Positions 23,215 to 30,768 of a DNA stretch of 50,477 nt are shown piece after piece. The position numbers were made by a program, and so were the translations under genes. The stretch's first letter is position 1; each line of letters opens with the position of its first letter. Location: positions 1 through 50,477 of the forward strand of contig JAJFTD010000071.1 of NCBI GenBank assembly GCA_021373255.1, written 5' to 3'. The notes under the pieces were generated by a model. The model was not told the DNA's origin. It saw nothing but the letters and a program-made list of their open reading frames with translations, and did not search any database. This stretch comes from a bacterium (GTDB lineage Bacteria; Armatimonadota; UBA5829).

Positions 23215-24382
23215 GACTTTTGAAGCCCCAACGATGCAGGAAGCGCTCGTGCTTGCCAAGATGGAACTCGGCGAGGACGCGGTGGTGCTTAATACAAAGC
23301 ATGTAAAGTCCGGAGGGATACTCGGCCTGGGTGGAAACGATAAAGTTGAGCTGATGGCCGCAGTGGAGGACTCCAGAGATGATATAGCGGTTCCAGCGAT
23401 GAGCGTGCCAACTCCATCGCCGGCAATGGCCCCCGCGACATTCGCGGCTCGTGCCTATACCGGTGTTTCAATCCCGGCTCCTGAACCAACACCGGCGTTT
23501 CGTGAACTAGTTCCCGAAACGATCCAGCCAAAGGAAACCAACAACGAAACCACACAGCTCCGCAGTGAGCTCAGCGAGCTAAAGCAGATAGTGCAGGCCC
23601 TTCTCCAGTCGCAGGGGATGCCTGTAATGTCGCCGTCGCCGAAGACGGATGTGCCGCTGCTCATTAGATGTGGAGTGGACGAAGACCTGGCCAAGGGAGT
23701 GCTTTCCGATTTGCTCTTTATTAGCGACCCCACCGCGCTCGCGGCGGCGTTGGCTGCAAAGCTGCAAGGATTCGCAATGCCGCCTGTGCTGGACAAGAGG
23801 GAAGTGATAGCGGTAGTCGGCCCCACTGGGGTGGGGAAAACCACCACACTGGCCAAACTTGCCGCAAAGTTCTCACTGGAGCAGGGGAAGAAAGTTGCAT
23901 TAGTAACAGCGGACACTTATCGAATCGGTGCCGTTGAACAGCTCAGAACCTATGCCCGGATCATGGGCGTGCCGTTGGAGATCGCGCTTAGCCCGGAGGA
24001 GGTCGCTGCCGGCGTTGCCAAGCATGCGGACAAAGATGTTGTGCTAATTGACACTGTAGGTCGAAGCCAGCGTAGCGACGAGCACTTGGTGGAGTTAAAG
24101 AGCTTCATAGATGCAGCCGCCCCTACACAAGTGCATCTTGTAATCTCAGCGTCGCTCGCGCCGGAGATTCAGAGGGAAGCAGTTGATAAGTTTGCTATGC
24201 TGTCACCGACGAATCTGATCATCACCAAGTTGGATGAGTCCCCGAACAGGGGTTGTGTAGTGAACCTGCCACTGCGCACTGGTCTTGGAATATCGTGCAT
24301 GACTGCGGGACAGAATGTGCCGCAGGATATAGATTTGGCTGAAGCGGGCAAGATGGCCCGAGTAGTATTGGAGGTCGCCTGA
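23204..24382 (+). CDS. flhF: Flagellar biosynthesis GTPase FlhF
   Basis: A 392-residue SRP-type GTPase that directs flagellar position and number. The N-terminus MRIKTFEAPTMQEALVLAKM is the typical B domain start, followed by a ~90-residue Pro/Ala/Glu-rich linker, then the N and G domains. G1 is VVGPTGVGKTTTLAKLAAKF (about 203-222), G2 is ADTYRIGAVEQLRTYARIMG. The G3 motif reads DTVGRS instead of the usual DTAGRS, and G4 is TKLDE. The gene overlaps flhA and abuts flhG (shared base). The function with FlhG is well known; the alanine-to-valine change in G3 is mild. Confidence 0.95.
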   Translation: MRIKTFEAPTMQEALVLAKMELGEDAVVLNTKHVKSGGILGLGGNDKVELMAAVEDSRDDIAVPAMSVPTPSPAMAPATFAARAYTGVSIPAPEPTPAFRELVPETIQPKETNNETTQLRSELSELKQIVQALLQSQGMPVMSPSPKTDVPLLIRCGVDEDLAKGVLSDLLFISDPTALAAALAAKLQGFAMPPVLDKREVIAVVGPTGVGKTTTLAKLAAKFSLEQGKKVALVTADTYRIGAVEQLRTYARIMGVPLEIALSPEEVAAGVAKHADKDVVLIDTVGRSQRSDEHLVELKSFIDAAAPTQVHLVISASLAPEIQREAVDKFAMLSPTNLIITKLDESPNRGCVVNLPLRTGLGISCMTAGQNVPQDIDLAEAGKMARVVLEVA

Positions 24383-25245
24383 TGCTTGACCAGGCCGAAG
24401 CGCTGCGCGCGCTCGTTCGTGACAGAGTGATGTGCTATGGTCCCATTGCACGTCCTGCGAAGCTCTACACCATCGCTGTAACCAGCGGCAAGGGTGGGGT
24501 GGGCAAGACAAGCATCTCAGTAAACCTGGCGCTGCTGCTCGCCCGTTCTGGAAGACGGGTGCGGTTGGTGGATGCCGATTTCGGGCTTTCAAACGCAGAG
24601 GTGCTGCTGGGAATGGCTCCGAGTTTCACCCTTAGTGATGTGCTCCGTGGTCGAGTGGAGCCCGCTGGGGCGTGGACTGAGGGGCCGCTGGGGATCAAGC
24701 TGCTCTCGTCAGGATCGGGCCTGGAAGAAATGGCGAACCTGGATGGTGAGGCAGGCACGAGCTTGTTGGACTATGTCATTCGCACTGCATCAGATGATGA
24801 TATCGTAATCATCGACACCGCACCGGGGATCAACGAATCAGTGGCGTCGCTTTTGGGTCTTGCGAATGAGGTTCTTGTAGTAACCACACCCGAGCCGACT
24901 TCGATCACCGACAGCTATGCTGCAATGAAAGTGCTTATGTCCAGGATGCCGGACGCTGAGATCACGCTTGTTGCCAACTGCTGTGCCAGCCCCGCACAGG
25001 CGACCGCTGTTGCTGACGGTTTGGATGCTATCTGCAACAGGTTCCTGGGACGCAGTTTTCAGAGGTATGAGTACCTGCCGTCCGATTCTGCGGTTGGGTG
25101 GGCGATTCGTTCACAGAAACCTGTGGCTCTGGCTTCGCAGTCGGCCATAGGACCGTGGTTGAAGAAAATGGCGATTAAGCTGGATGGCCGCATTCGCAAG
25201 TATGACTTCGCGTCTGAACCGGCCCTGGCGATGGTGGGAGTATAG
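24382..25245 (+). CDS. flhG: Flagellar number regulator FlhG (MinD-like ATPase)
   Basis: A 287-residue MinD/ParA-type ATPase that limits flagellar number by stimulating FlhF. The N-terminal activator helix has the DQA-x-x-LR motif (LDQAEALRALV). The deviant Walker A SGKGGVGKTS is at about 35-44 and is followed by LVDADFGLSNAEVLLGM; the IIDTAPGI switch is near 140. The C-terminal amphipathic helix that binds membrane is plausible at GPWLKKMAIKLDGRI. Its ATG shares a base with the flhF stop. Confidence 0.95.
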   Translation: MLDQAEALRALVRDRVMCYGPIARPAKLYTIAVTSGKGGVGKTSISVNLALLLARSGRRVRLVDADFGLSNAEVLLGMAPSFTLSDVLRGRVEPAGAWTEGPLGIKLLSSGSGLEEMANLDGEAGTSLLDYVIRTASDDDIVIIDTAPGINESVASLLGLANEVLVVTTPEPTSITDSYAAMKVLMSRMPDAEITLVANCCASPAQATAVADGLDAICNRFLGRSFQRYEYLPSDSAVGWAIRSQKPVALASQSAIGPWLKKMAIKLDGRIRKYDFASEPALAMVGV

Positions 25246-25246
25246 G

Positions 25247-25498
25247 ATGATTCAACCCGTGTGGAAGCTCATAAGCCTCCTCGTGGGACTCGGGGTGTTC
25301 CTCGCGGTCGGCGTTTCAGTTTGGCTGGCTGAGGAAGACCTGGTGTGGGTGATCGGCAAGGCCATCGGATCATTCTTTATATGTTGGATAGTGCTCGGGC
25401 AGATGGGTGGTATGCTGCTCAGCGTTTTAGGAAAACAAGATTCTGACCCTGGCAATGAGCCGGGCAATGTGAAATTGAGCGGTAACGAGAAAGGCTGA
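25247..25498 (+). CDS. Small two-helix membrane protein, unknown function
   Basis: An 83-residue protein starting at ATG 25247, one base after the flhG stop, with GGGAG nine bases upstream. Two membrane helices are clear: about 6-26 (WKLISLLVGLGVFLAVGVSV) and 36-58 (VIGKAIGSFFICWIVLGQMG), joined by a short acidic loop (WLAEEDLV). The C-terminal ~22 residues are polar and acidic. I do not recognise the family. Its fixed place between flhG and the sigma factor suggests a flagellar or stator-related membrane role, but this is inference from position only. Confidence 0.75.
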   Translation: MIQPVWKLISLLVGLGVFLAVGVSVWLAEEDLVWVIGKAIGSFFICWIVLGQMGGMLLSVLGKQDSDPGNEPGNVKLSGNEKG

Positions 25499-25504
25499 TA
25501 GACC

Positions 25505-26266
25505 ATGGACCAGCGTGAAAAGCTTTGGCGAGAATATAAGCTCACCGGCAGCGAGACGGCCCGGGATCGCCTGATAGAGGAGTATGCCTATCTGGCCAAG
25601 TACACTGTAGACCGGCTGAACCTGTCGCCCTCGGGCGCGCTTGGCTACGAAGACCTTATCGGGCATGCGGTAATCGGGCTAATCGGTGCTATCGAGAAGT
25701 TCGAGTTGGAGCGCAACGTCAAGTTCGAGACATACGCCCTTACAAGGATCAGAGGCGAAGTGATCGACATAATCAGAAGCCTTGATTGGACCCCACGCTC
25801 GGTTCGAAGAAACGAAACCATTCTGCGTGATGCTTATGCTCGGTTGGAGATGGAATTAAAACGCCCTCCGAATGACCTCGAAATCGCTAATTATATGGAT
25901 GTAGATGTCTCCGAGTTCGAAAAGATGCTGGCAGATGTAGGCCAGTCGGCTGTGCTCTCGCTGGATGAAGTGATCTCAAGCGGTGGTGACGTCACTGTCC
26001 GTGGCGATGGCGACGAATACGACGACCCCGCCTCCTGTGCCGAGCGCGCAGACCAAAAGCGGCTGCTTGCAAAGTCGATTGAAGAACTCCCAGAACGCGA
26101 GCGACAGGTAGTAGCGTTATATTATTACGAAAACCTGACTCAAAAAGAAATCGCCGCCGTCCTAAGCGTCACGGAGTCCCGTGTGTGCCAAATCCACACC
26201 AAAGCCGTGCTACGCCTATCCGGCAAGCTATCCCGAACATCAGCCTGCTTCTCCATGGCGGCTTAA
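25505..26266 (+). CDS. fliA: Flagellar sigma factor FliA/WhiG (sigma-28 type)
   Basis: A 253-residue RNA polymerase sigma factor of the FliA/WhiG class, which turns on late flagellar genes. Region 2 is clear (YAYLAKYTVDRLNLSPSGAL, then YEDLIGHAVIGLIGAIEKFE and FETYALTRIRGEVIDIIRSL, ending DWTPRSVRR). Region 3 and region 4 follow, with ELPERERQVVALYYYENLTQ and KEIAAVLSVTESRVCQIHTK forming the -35 recognition helix-turn-helix. It is the last gene of the cluster, seven bases behind the small membrane protein gene. Its anti-sigma factor FlgM is not in the window. Confidence 0.93.
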   Translation: MDQREKLWREYKLTGSETARDRLIEEYAYLAKYTVDRLNLSPSGALGYEDLIGHAVIGLIGAIEKFELERNVKFETYALTRIRGEVIDIIRSLDWTPRSVRRNETILRDAYARLEMELKRPPNDLEIANYMDVDVSEFEKMLADVGQSAVLSLDEVISSGGDVTVRGDGDEYDDPASCAERADQKRLLAKSIEELPERERQVVALYYYENLTQKEIAAVLSVTESRVCQIHTKAVLRLSGKLSRTSACFSMAA

Positions 26267-26330
26267 TAAAAAGTTTTACACTATGGGTGCGATGCCAATT
26301 CACCCATGTTACCCAACAACCCACTTAACG

Positions 26331-26363
26331 GCCCGGAACCACCAGTTCCGGGCTAATTTTTTG
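26331..26363 (+). terminator. Intrinsic terminator of the flagellar cluster
   Basis: GCCCGGAAC (26331-26339), loop CACCA, GTTCCGGGC (26345-26353), then TAATTTTTT. The 9-bp GC-rich stem and T-run are textbook. It closes the 23-kb motility block two bases before the end of the opposite-strand gene. A weaker hairpin, TGGGTG/CACCCA, lies at 26284-26306. Confidence 0.92.
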
Positions 26364-26364
26364 C

Positions 26365-26895
26365 CTAGTGTTGATGCACTTCCTTATGTTCTTCCAGGTA
26401 TCGAAGCAAGTATGCGAGTTTTCCTCCAGGATCGTGCTCCTTTGCCAACTGCACTAGCAATTCTTCGAATTCAGGGGATGTGACTCTTGCTGCCAATTGA
26501 CAGAATCGTCTGAATTCTCTTCTGTTCGGTCCGCCAGCAATATTAATAATGATATTTTGTATCCTATTTACATCCTCATTAGTAAGTGGTGCACTTTTGA
26601 GGGCGTCGATTAATCTCTCCTTCAAATAACCGGATCGAAAATACCAAGGATCAACCTCAAGATATAACAGAGCATCGTTGATCACTTCCCTATCGCCGTT
26701 CTTGATCTTCAGTCGTACCTTATCAGACCACAGATAATCAGTTGCTACTCTTGTTTGATGAAAATCAGCGCAGGCCTCTTTCCATGCCGCCCATGTCTCT
26801 TGATTCTGCTGTCTTTGAGAGTAGGTTTCGTTTATGTGCTGCTGCTGACGATTACGAATGAGTTTGGCTTGAGCGATATCCTCGCGAGTTAGCAT
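26365..26895 (-). CDS. Protein of unknown function, helical
   Basis: A 176-residue protein. The ATG at 26895 has a good AAGGAG nine bases upstream, so it is preferred to an ATG 13 codons further out (26934). The first 60 residues are a highly polar Gln/Arg/Asn-rich helical stretch (IRNRQQQHINETYSQRQQNQ); the rest is probably helical, with DALLYLEVDPWYFRSGYLKE and a C-terminal FEELLVQLAKEHDPGGKLAY. No membrane segment, signal or catalytic motif is seen, and I recognise no family. Base composition is more AT-rich than in its neighbours, suggesting recent acquisition. It converges on the flagellar terminator. Confidence 0.75.
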   Translation of the reverse strand: MLTREDIAQAKLIRNRQQQHINETYSQRQQNQETWAAWKEACADFHQTRVATDYLWSDKVRLKIKNGDREVINDALLYLEVDPWYFRSGYLKERLIDALKSAPLTNEDVNRIQNIIINIAGGPNRREFRRFCQLAARVTSPEFEELLVQLAKEHDPGGKLAYLLRYLEEHKEVHQH

Positions 26896-26992
26896 CTGGA
26901 GTATCTCCTTGATTCTGAAAGTGTCAGTATACATCTATGTGCTGAATAGATGTCAAGACGTACTCTTTTGACGCTTGCTCGCTTAGTCTCAC

Positions 26993-27021
26993 TTGCCCAC
27001 CTAACCTACTTCCTGTATCAT
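26993..27021 (+). promoter_or_regulatory. Sigma-70 type promoter of tgt
   Basis: TTGCCC (26993-26998), a 17-base spacer, and TATCAT (27016-27021) match -35 at four of six and -10 at five of six bases. Transcription would begin near 27028, giving a leader of about 70 bases that carries the octamer repeat. Its presence argues against translation from the ATG at 26950. Confidence 0.55.
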
Positions 27022-27036
27022 ATAGGTGCAAGGCCC

Positions 27037-27076
27037 GACTCCCGGACTCCCGGACTTTCGGACCTCCGGACCGACC
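27037..27076 (+). repeat. Octamer tandem repeat in the tgt leader
   Basis: Five consecutive 8-base units: GACTCCCG, GACTCCCG, GACTTTCG, GACCTCCG, GACCGACC. They lie between the predicted promoter and the ribosome site. The unit is not a multiple of three, so change in copy number would alter leader length, or frame if any upstream start were used. Confidence 0.75.
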
Positions 27077-27096
27077 CTATCCAAGGAGCACTCAAG

Positions 27097-28305
27097 ATAA
27101 AGTTTGATATTCTAGCCAAAGACCCCGGCACGCGGGCGCGCCGGGGTAGGCTTCACCTTAACCACGGCACTGTAGAGACACCGGTGTTCATGCCCGTGGG
27201 CACCCAGGGCACCGTAAAGGCAATGAGCCAGGATGAACTCACAGACATGGGCTTTCAGATCATCCTGGGCAATACTTATCACCTCTACCTGCGCCCGGGC
27301 CATGAGCTTATCAAGTCCGCTGGCGCGCTGCACGGGTTCATCAACTGGGGCGGCAATATCCTTACCGACAGCGGTGGATTTCAGGTCTTCAGCCTGGAGC
27401 ACATACGCAAGATTGGTGAGGATGGTGTCGTGTTCCGCTCTTATGTGGACGGTTCCTATCATGAGTTCACCCCCGAACGCGTGATGGAAATACAAAGCGC
27501 ATTGGGTTCGGACATCGTGATGGCTTTCGACGAGTGCGCGCCTTATCCATGCGATAAGGAATATGCTCTCGCCGCAATGAACCGCACCCACGAATGGGCC
27601 AAGCGCTCGATGGACAGCCACAATCCCTCGCAGGCGTTTTTCGGCATCATCCAGGGCAGCGTCTATCCCGATCTACGCGCGCAGAGTGCTGAGTTTATTG
27701 CGTCGCTGGACACCGACGGCATCGCCATCGGCGGAGTGTCGGTGGGTGAGGGTAAGGAACTTATGATGAATGCCGTGGATTGGAGCGTGCCGCACCTGCC
27801 CGAGCATAAACCACGCTATCTGATGGGGGTGGGGACACCGGAGGACATTATCGACTCCGTGGTAAGGGGCATTGATATGTTCGACTGCGTCCTGCCCACT
27901 CGCCTCGGCCGCAACGGCTCACTTTACACCACCTACGGCCGGATCAATATAAAAAATAATCGGTTCATTGATGACCTGTCGCCGGTGGACCCGGAGTGCG
28001 ATTGCTGGTGCTGCCGGAACCATTCGGCTGCTTATCTACGTCATCTATATAAGTGTGATGAGATACTCGCGTCACGCCTTGCCACCTATCACAACCTCTA
28101 CTTCTACCGCACCCTCATGATGCGGATACGAGAAGCCATAGAGCAGGGCCGCTTGGCCGAATATCGAAAAGAGTTTCTCGCAAAGTACCGAAAGCATCGC
28201 GCTTCAGTGCACGACGAGACCTCGCGCCAGGAGAACAATAATGGATCAGGACATAGTTACGCTGGACCGCGTCCGGCACGACCCGAAGGTGAGGACGTTC
28301 ATTGA
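27097..28305 (+). CDS. tgt: Queuine/preQ1 tRNA-guanine transglycosylase
   Basis: A 402-residue enzyme that swaps guanine at tRNA position 34 for preQ1 in queuosine synthesis. Homology starts exactly at KFDILAKDPGTRARRGRLHL. A good AAGGAG (27083-27088) stands eight bases before an ATA codon at 27097, so the start is probably the rare AUA; an in-frame ATG lies at 26950 but the intervening codons are promoter and repeat. The catalytic aspartates are in LTDSGGFQVFSL and MFDCVLPTR. The zinc site C-x-C-x2-C with distal H is in CDCWCCRNHSAAYLRHLYKC and LATYHNLYF. The C-terminus has a ~30-residue polar extension overlapping the next gene by 65 bases. Confidence 0.93.
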   Translation: MKFDILAKDPGTRARRGRLHLNHGTVETPVFMPVGTQGTVKAMSQDELTDMGFQIILGNTYHLYLRPGHELIKSAGALHGFINWGGNILTDSGGFQVFSLEHIRKIGEDGVVFRSYVDGSYHEFTPERVMEIQSALGSDIVMAFDECAPYPCDKEYALAAMNRTHEWAKRSMDSHNPSQAFFGIIQGSVYPDLRAQSAEFIASLDTDGIAIGGVSVGEGKELMMNAVDWSVPHLPEHKPRYLMGVGTPEDIIDSVVRGIDMFDCVLPTRLGRNGSLYTTYGRINIKNNRFIDDLSPVDPECDCWCCRNHSAAYLRHLYKCDEILASRLATYHNLYFYRTLMMRIREAIEQGRLAEYRKEFLAKYRKHRASVHDETSRQENNNGSGHSYAGPRPARPEGEDVH

Positions 28306-28909
28306 GGCTGCCAACCTCCAAATGGATGCGCTCGGTTATACTGAGCACGGATTCCGGCACGCTGGGATAGTTGCCGAAACTGCGCGCAACATCATAGAAA
28401 GCCTGGGGCAGGACGGTCGCATCGCTGAACTCGCCGCCGTTGCGGGTTATCTGCACGACATCGGTAACGCGATTAACCGGCTGGGCCATCCCGACACTGC
28501 CGCTCTTATGGCGTTTAGCCTGTTGAACGAGATGGGCATGCCGGCCACCGAAGTCGCTATGGTGATAGCTGCAATAGGCAACCATGAGGAGGACTTAGGC
28601 TCCCCAGTAAGCGCGATCAGCGCCGCGTTGATTCTTGCGGATAAGTCCGATGTTCATCATTCCCGCGTGCAGAACCAAAACCCACTCACGTTCGACATCC
28701 ACGACCGCGTGAACTTCTCTGTGCAAAAATCCAACATGCGCGTGGACCTGGACAACAAGAGCATCAACCTTGAGCTGACCACAGACGATCAATCAGCTTC
28801 AGTAATGGAGTATTTCGAGATATTCCTATCTCGTATGCTAATGTGCCGCCGCGCCGCAGATTTCTTCGGCTATAAGTTCAAACTGATCATCAACGGAATA
28901 GAGATGTAG
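28241..28909 (+). CDS. HD-domain phosphohydrolase-like protein
   Basis: A 222-residue protein with an HD metal-dependent phosphohydrolase fold: TEHGFRHAGIVAETARNIIE supplies the first histidine, and VAGYLHDIGNAINRLGHPD the HD pair. IGNHEEDLGS and LILADKSDVHHSRV provide later metal ligands. The C-terminal ~70 residues form a second beta-rich part (RVNFSVQKSNMRVDLDNKSI). AGGAG lies seven bases before the ATG. The 65-base overlap with tgt implies coupled translation. The substrate is unknown; nucleotide or phosphate ester hydrolysis is likely. Confidence 0.85.
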   Translation: MDQDIVTLDRVRHDPKVRTFIEAANLQMDALGYTEHGFRHAGIVAETARNIIESLGQDGRIAELAAVAGYLHDIGNAINRLGHPDTAALMAFSLLNEMGMPATEVAMVIAAIGNHEEDLGSPVSAISAALILADKSDVHHSRVQNQNPLTFDIHDRVNFSVQKSNMRVDLDNKSINLELTTDDQSASVMEYFEIFLSRMLMCRRAADFFGYKFKLIINGIEM

Positions 28910-28910
28910 G

Positions 28911-29007
28911 CTTTTTAATCGCGACAGCGCGAAGGAGCGAAAACGCGAAAAAGGACGAAGAGATAACGCATGTTGGTCCGGGATCCTGATCCGGACCCGC
29001 CGAACAT
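28911..29007 (+). repeat. Dispersed repeat copy (head plus variable hairpin)
   Basis: The head TTAATCGCGACAGCGCGAAG starts near 28915 and continues GAGCGAAAACGCGAAAAAGG, then ACGAAGAGATAACGCATGTT to 28974. About 49 of 56 bases match the copy at 37679-37736. The hairpin GGTCCGgGATC/GATCCGGACC (28975-28997) and CCGCCGAACAT follow. Spelling of the stem differs from other copies while pairing is kept. Confidence 0.8.
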
Positions 29008-29037
29008 ACCAGCGTTGCGGATTTTGGTGTTAATTAC

Positions 29038-29085
29038 GTCCTGACCTTGGCGATCTCTGGTTCGTGGGTGACAATAACTACCAAC
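29038..29085 (-). pseudogene. 16-codon remnant of a MacB/LolD-type ABC ATPase gene
   Basis: Read on the minus strand, this stretch gives LVVIVTHEPEIAKVRT followed by a stop, with a stop also just upstream. It matches the H-loop segment VVIVTHEPEIAQ of the intact ATPase at 30052-30768; in DNA, 29044-29083 and 30145-30184 agree at about 32 of 40 bases. It is too short to be a gene and appears to be what is left of a duplicated or older ABC gene after rearrangement. Confidence 0.7.
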
Positions 29086-29100
29086 TATATATGATCCGTC

Positions 29101-29922
29101 TCAAACGTGCAGATACCACTCTGCGATCCAGGGCAGTTTTCCGTAATATTTTCCTATGAAAGCGCCAACTCTTTCCACCAGCGCTGCTCCCTCAACGTAC
29201 TGAGGGTAACCGTCCAATTCCAGATGTCTCGGGACGCTGTTCGCAATTTGCGCGACGTATTTACGGATGCTCGATTTGTTGGATTTCCCAAATCGAGTGG
29301 TGCCGATATATGAGAATAGCCACTTGTCGTGTGGGTAGCACTTGCCATCTAGTAGATAGCATATGCGGCACAGGCTTTGCAGGAGCTTCGCGCAGTGGAG
29401 CGCTACCGAAACTGAGTCTCCTCTTTTGAGAGGATGCCGAAGCCAATCGAGAGTAAGTTGGATATCCAGATACTCTCGTTTTATTGCAGGCAGCGGATCA
29501 GCAAGCAGGTCCGATGATAGCGATGATACCAGTTTCTGGTATCGATCCTGCGGATCGTGTAACACAACTACATTTTGATATTCCCAAACTTGAGGGTAAT
29601 CTGGCCTTTTGAAATAGGATGTCAGCTTGTCTAGAGTTTCTAAATTATAATGCCCTACCCAGTTACCAAGCGGCAAAAAGACACCATCATCTCGATGTGT
29701 CAATCCATGTTTGTAGTACATTTCGATGATCTCACGATAGGGCTTTTCTGCACAGAAGAAGACAAGGTCAATATCTGAGTATCTGTCGGGATTGTCGCGT
29801 GCCACACTGCCCTTGATTACTAATGAGAGTTCCGACCAGTATTCGGAAAGTACTGGATGTCGGGAAAGCTCGTTACAGTATTCCTCTGCCAATGCTAGAA
29901 GTTCAACAGTCCTCTGTTTCAT
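29101..29922 (-). CDS. Nucleotidyltransferase domain protein
   Basis: A 273-residue protein of the pol-beta nucleotidyltransferase superfamily. The signature IKGSVARDNPDRYSDIDLVF puts G38-S39 and the metal-binding D50 and D52 in the classic GS-x(n)-D-x-D pattern seen in aminoglycoside adenylyltransferases and MNT proteins. The remainder (DYPQVWEYQNVVVLHDPQDR, then LQSLCRICYLLDGKCYPHDK) resembles the helical C-terminal halves of such enzymes. The ribosome site AAAAGG is five bases before the ATG. It is AT-richer than neighbouring genes and lies between parts of the dispersed repeat, which suggests transfer. Substrate unknown; drug modification is possible but unproven. Confidence 0.8.
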   Translation of the reverse strand: MKQRTVELLALAEEYCNELSRHPVLSEYWSELSLVIKGSVARDNPDRYSDIDLVFFCAEKPYREIIEMYYKHGLTHRDDGVFLPLGNWVGHYNLETLDKLTSYFKRPDYPQVWEYQNVVVLHDPQDRYQKLVSSLSSDLLADPLPAIKREYLDIQLTLDWLRHPLKRGDSVSVALHCAKLLQSLCRICYLLDGKCYPHDKWLFSYIGTTRFGKSNKSSIRKYVAQIANSVPRHLELDGYPQYVEGAALVERVGAFIGKYYGKLPWIAEWYLHV

Positions 29923-30015
29923 AATAGCCTTTTCTTATTTCACGGATATTTCCTGCCTGAGTTATTATCAGTAATCTTGTTATTTTGGCACCCTGATTCC
30001 CCTCAGACGACAGGC

Positions 30016-30041
30016 TTTTGAAAGAACCGCGAGAGCCGGGC
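30016..30041 (+). repeat. Repeat tail fragment
   Basis: The 26 bases TTTTGAAAGAACCGCGAGAG plus CCGGGC match 37851-37876 with two differences (C/T and G/A). At 37 kb this sequence is the right end of the dispersed element; here it stands about 1.1 kb to the right of the head copy at 28911, with the nucleotidyltransferase gene between them. Confidence 0.7.
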
Positions 30042-30051
30042 ACTACGAATT

Positions 30052-30768
30052 TTACCCCCCAGGCTTGGCGATCAACTGCTCCGTAACCTGCTCATCTGAT
30101 TCCAATAGGCCGTCTCTGAATCTCAACACCCTCTTGCAGTGCTGGGCAATCTCCGGCTCGTGGGTGACGATAACCACGGTCTTGCCTTCAGTATTCAACC
30201 TCTGGAAAATAGCCATAATCTCAACGCCGGTTATGGTGTCGAGGTTGCCCGTCGGCTCATCACCGAAGATCACCGGGGGATCATTAATCAGCGCCCGGGC
30301 AATGGCAACACGTTGTTGCTCACCGCCGGATAGCTGCATCGGAGTGTGATGGACACGTTTTGCCAACCCTACGCTTTCCAGCGCATGCAGTCCCGCTTTC
30401 TTGTCCTTCTGCTCGCCTGCATACATCGATGGCAGCAGCACGTTCTTGAGCGCCGACATCTTTGGGAGAAGATTAAAGCTCTGAAACACAAACCCGATCT
30501 TGCGGTTCCGCACCGCTGCCCGTGCCGAGTCGCTGAGCTTGCTGGCGTCGGTGCCGTCGAGTATGTATTTCCCCGAAGTCGGACGGTCCAGGCATCCGAT
30601 AATGTTCATCAATGTGGATTTTCCAGAGCCCGACGGCCCCATAATAGCCACGAATTCTCCATTCTCGATGCTGAACGACACGCCCTTCAGCGCAGGCACA
30701 TCCACCGTACCTATCTTGTATGTCTTTGCTAGATCAACAACTTGGATAAGTGACATATTGCTATCCAT
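30052..30768 (-). CDS. MacB/LolD-type ABC transporter ATPase
   Basis: A 238-residue ATPase. Walker A GPSGSGKST is at 44-52, the signature is LSGGEQQRVAIARAL, Walker B is PPVIFGDEPTGNLD, and the H-loop is VVIVTHEPEIAQ. LMNIIGCLDRPTSGKY and the TGNLD form place it in the MacB/LolD/FtsE group, which power mechanotransmission rather than substrate channels. ATG at 30768 has AGAGG eight bases upstream and overlaps the permease gene by 8 bases; a second ATG is at 30756. It is the last gene of the efflux operon (TolC, HlyD, permease, ATPase). Confidence 0.93.
   Translation of the reverse strand: MDSNMSLIQVVDLAKTYKIGTVDVPALKGVSFSIENGEFVAIMGPSGSGKSTLMNIIGCLDRPTSGKYILDGTDASKLSDSARAAVRNRKIGFVFQSFNLLPKMSALKNVLLPSMYAGEQKDKKAGLHALESVGLAKRVHHTPMQLSGGEQQRVAIARALINDPPVIFGDEPTGNLDTITGVEIMAIFQRLNTEGKTVVIVTHEPEIAQHCKRVLRFRDGLLESDEQVTEQLIAKPGG

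Noticed and set aside
26950-27096. ATG at 26950 as start of tgt
   Set aside because: The extra 49 codons include a promoter-like sequence and an octamer repeat, no ribosome site precedes it, and the protein family starts at residue 51.
29101-29922. MNT-HEPN toxin-antitoxin pair
   Set aside because: The nucleotidyltransferase is present but no neighbouring HEPN gene is found, and the protein is longer than typical MNT antitoxins.
29980-29996. Sigma-54-like TGGCAC at 29985
   Set aside because: The -12 element reads TTCCC instead of TTGC, so the essential GC is missing.
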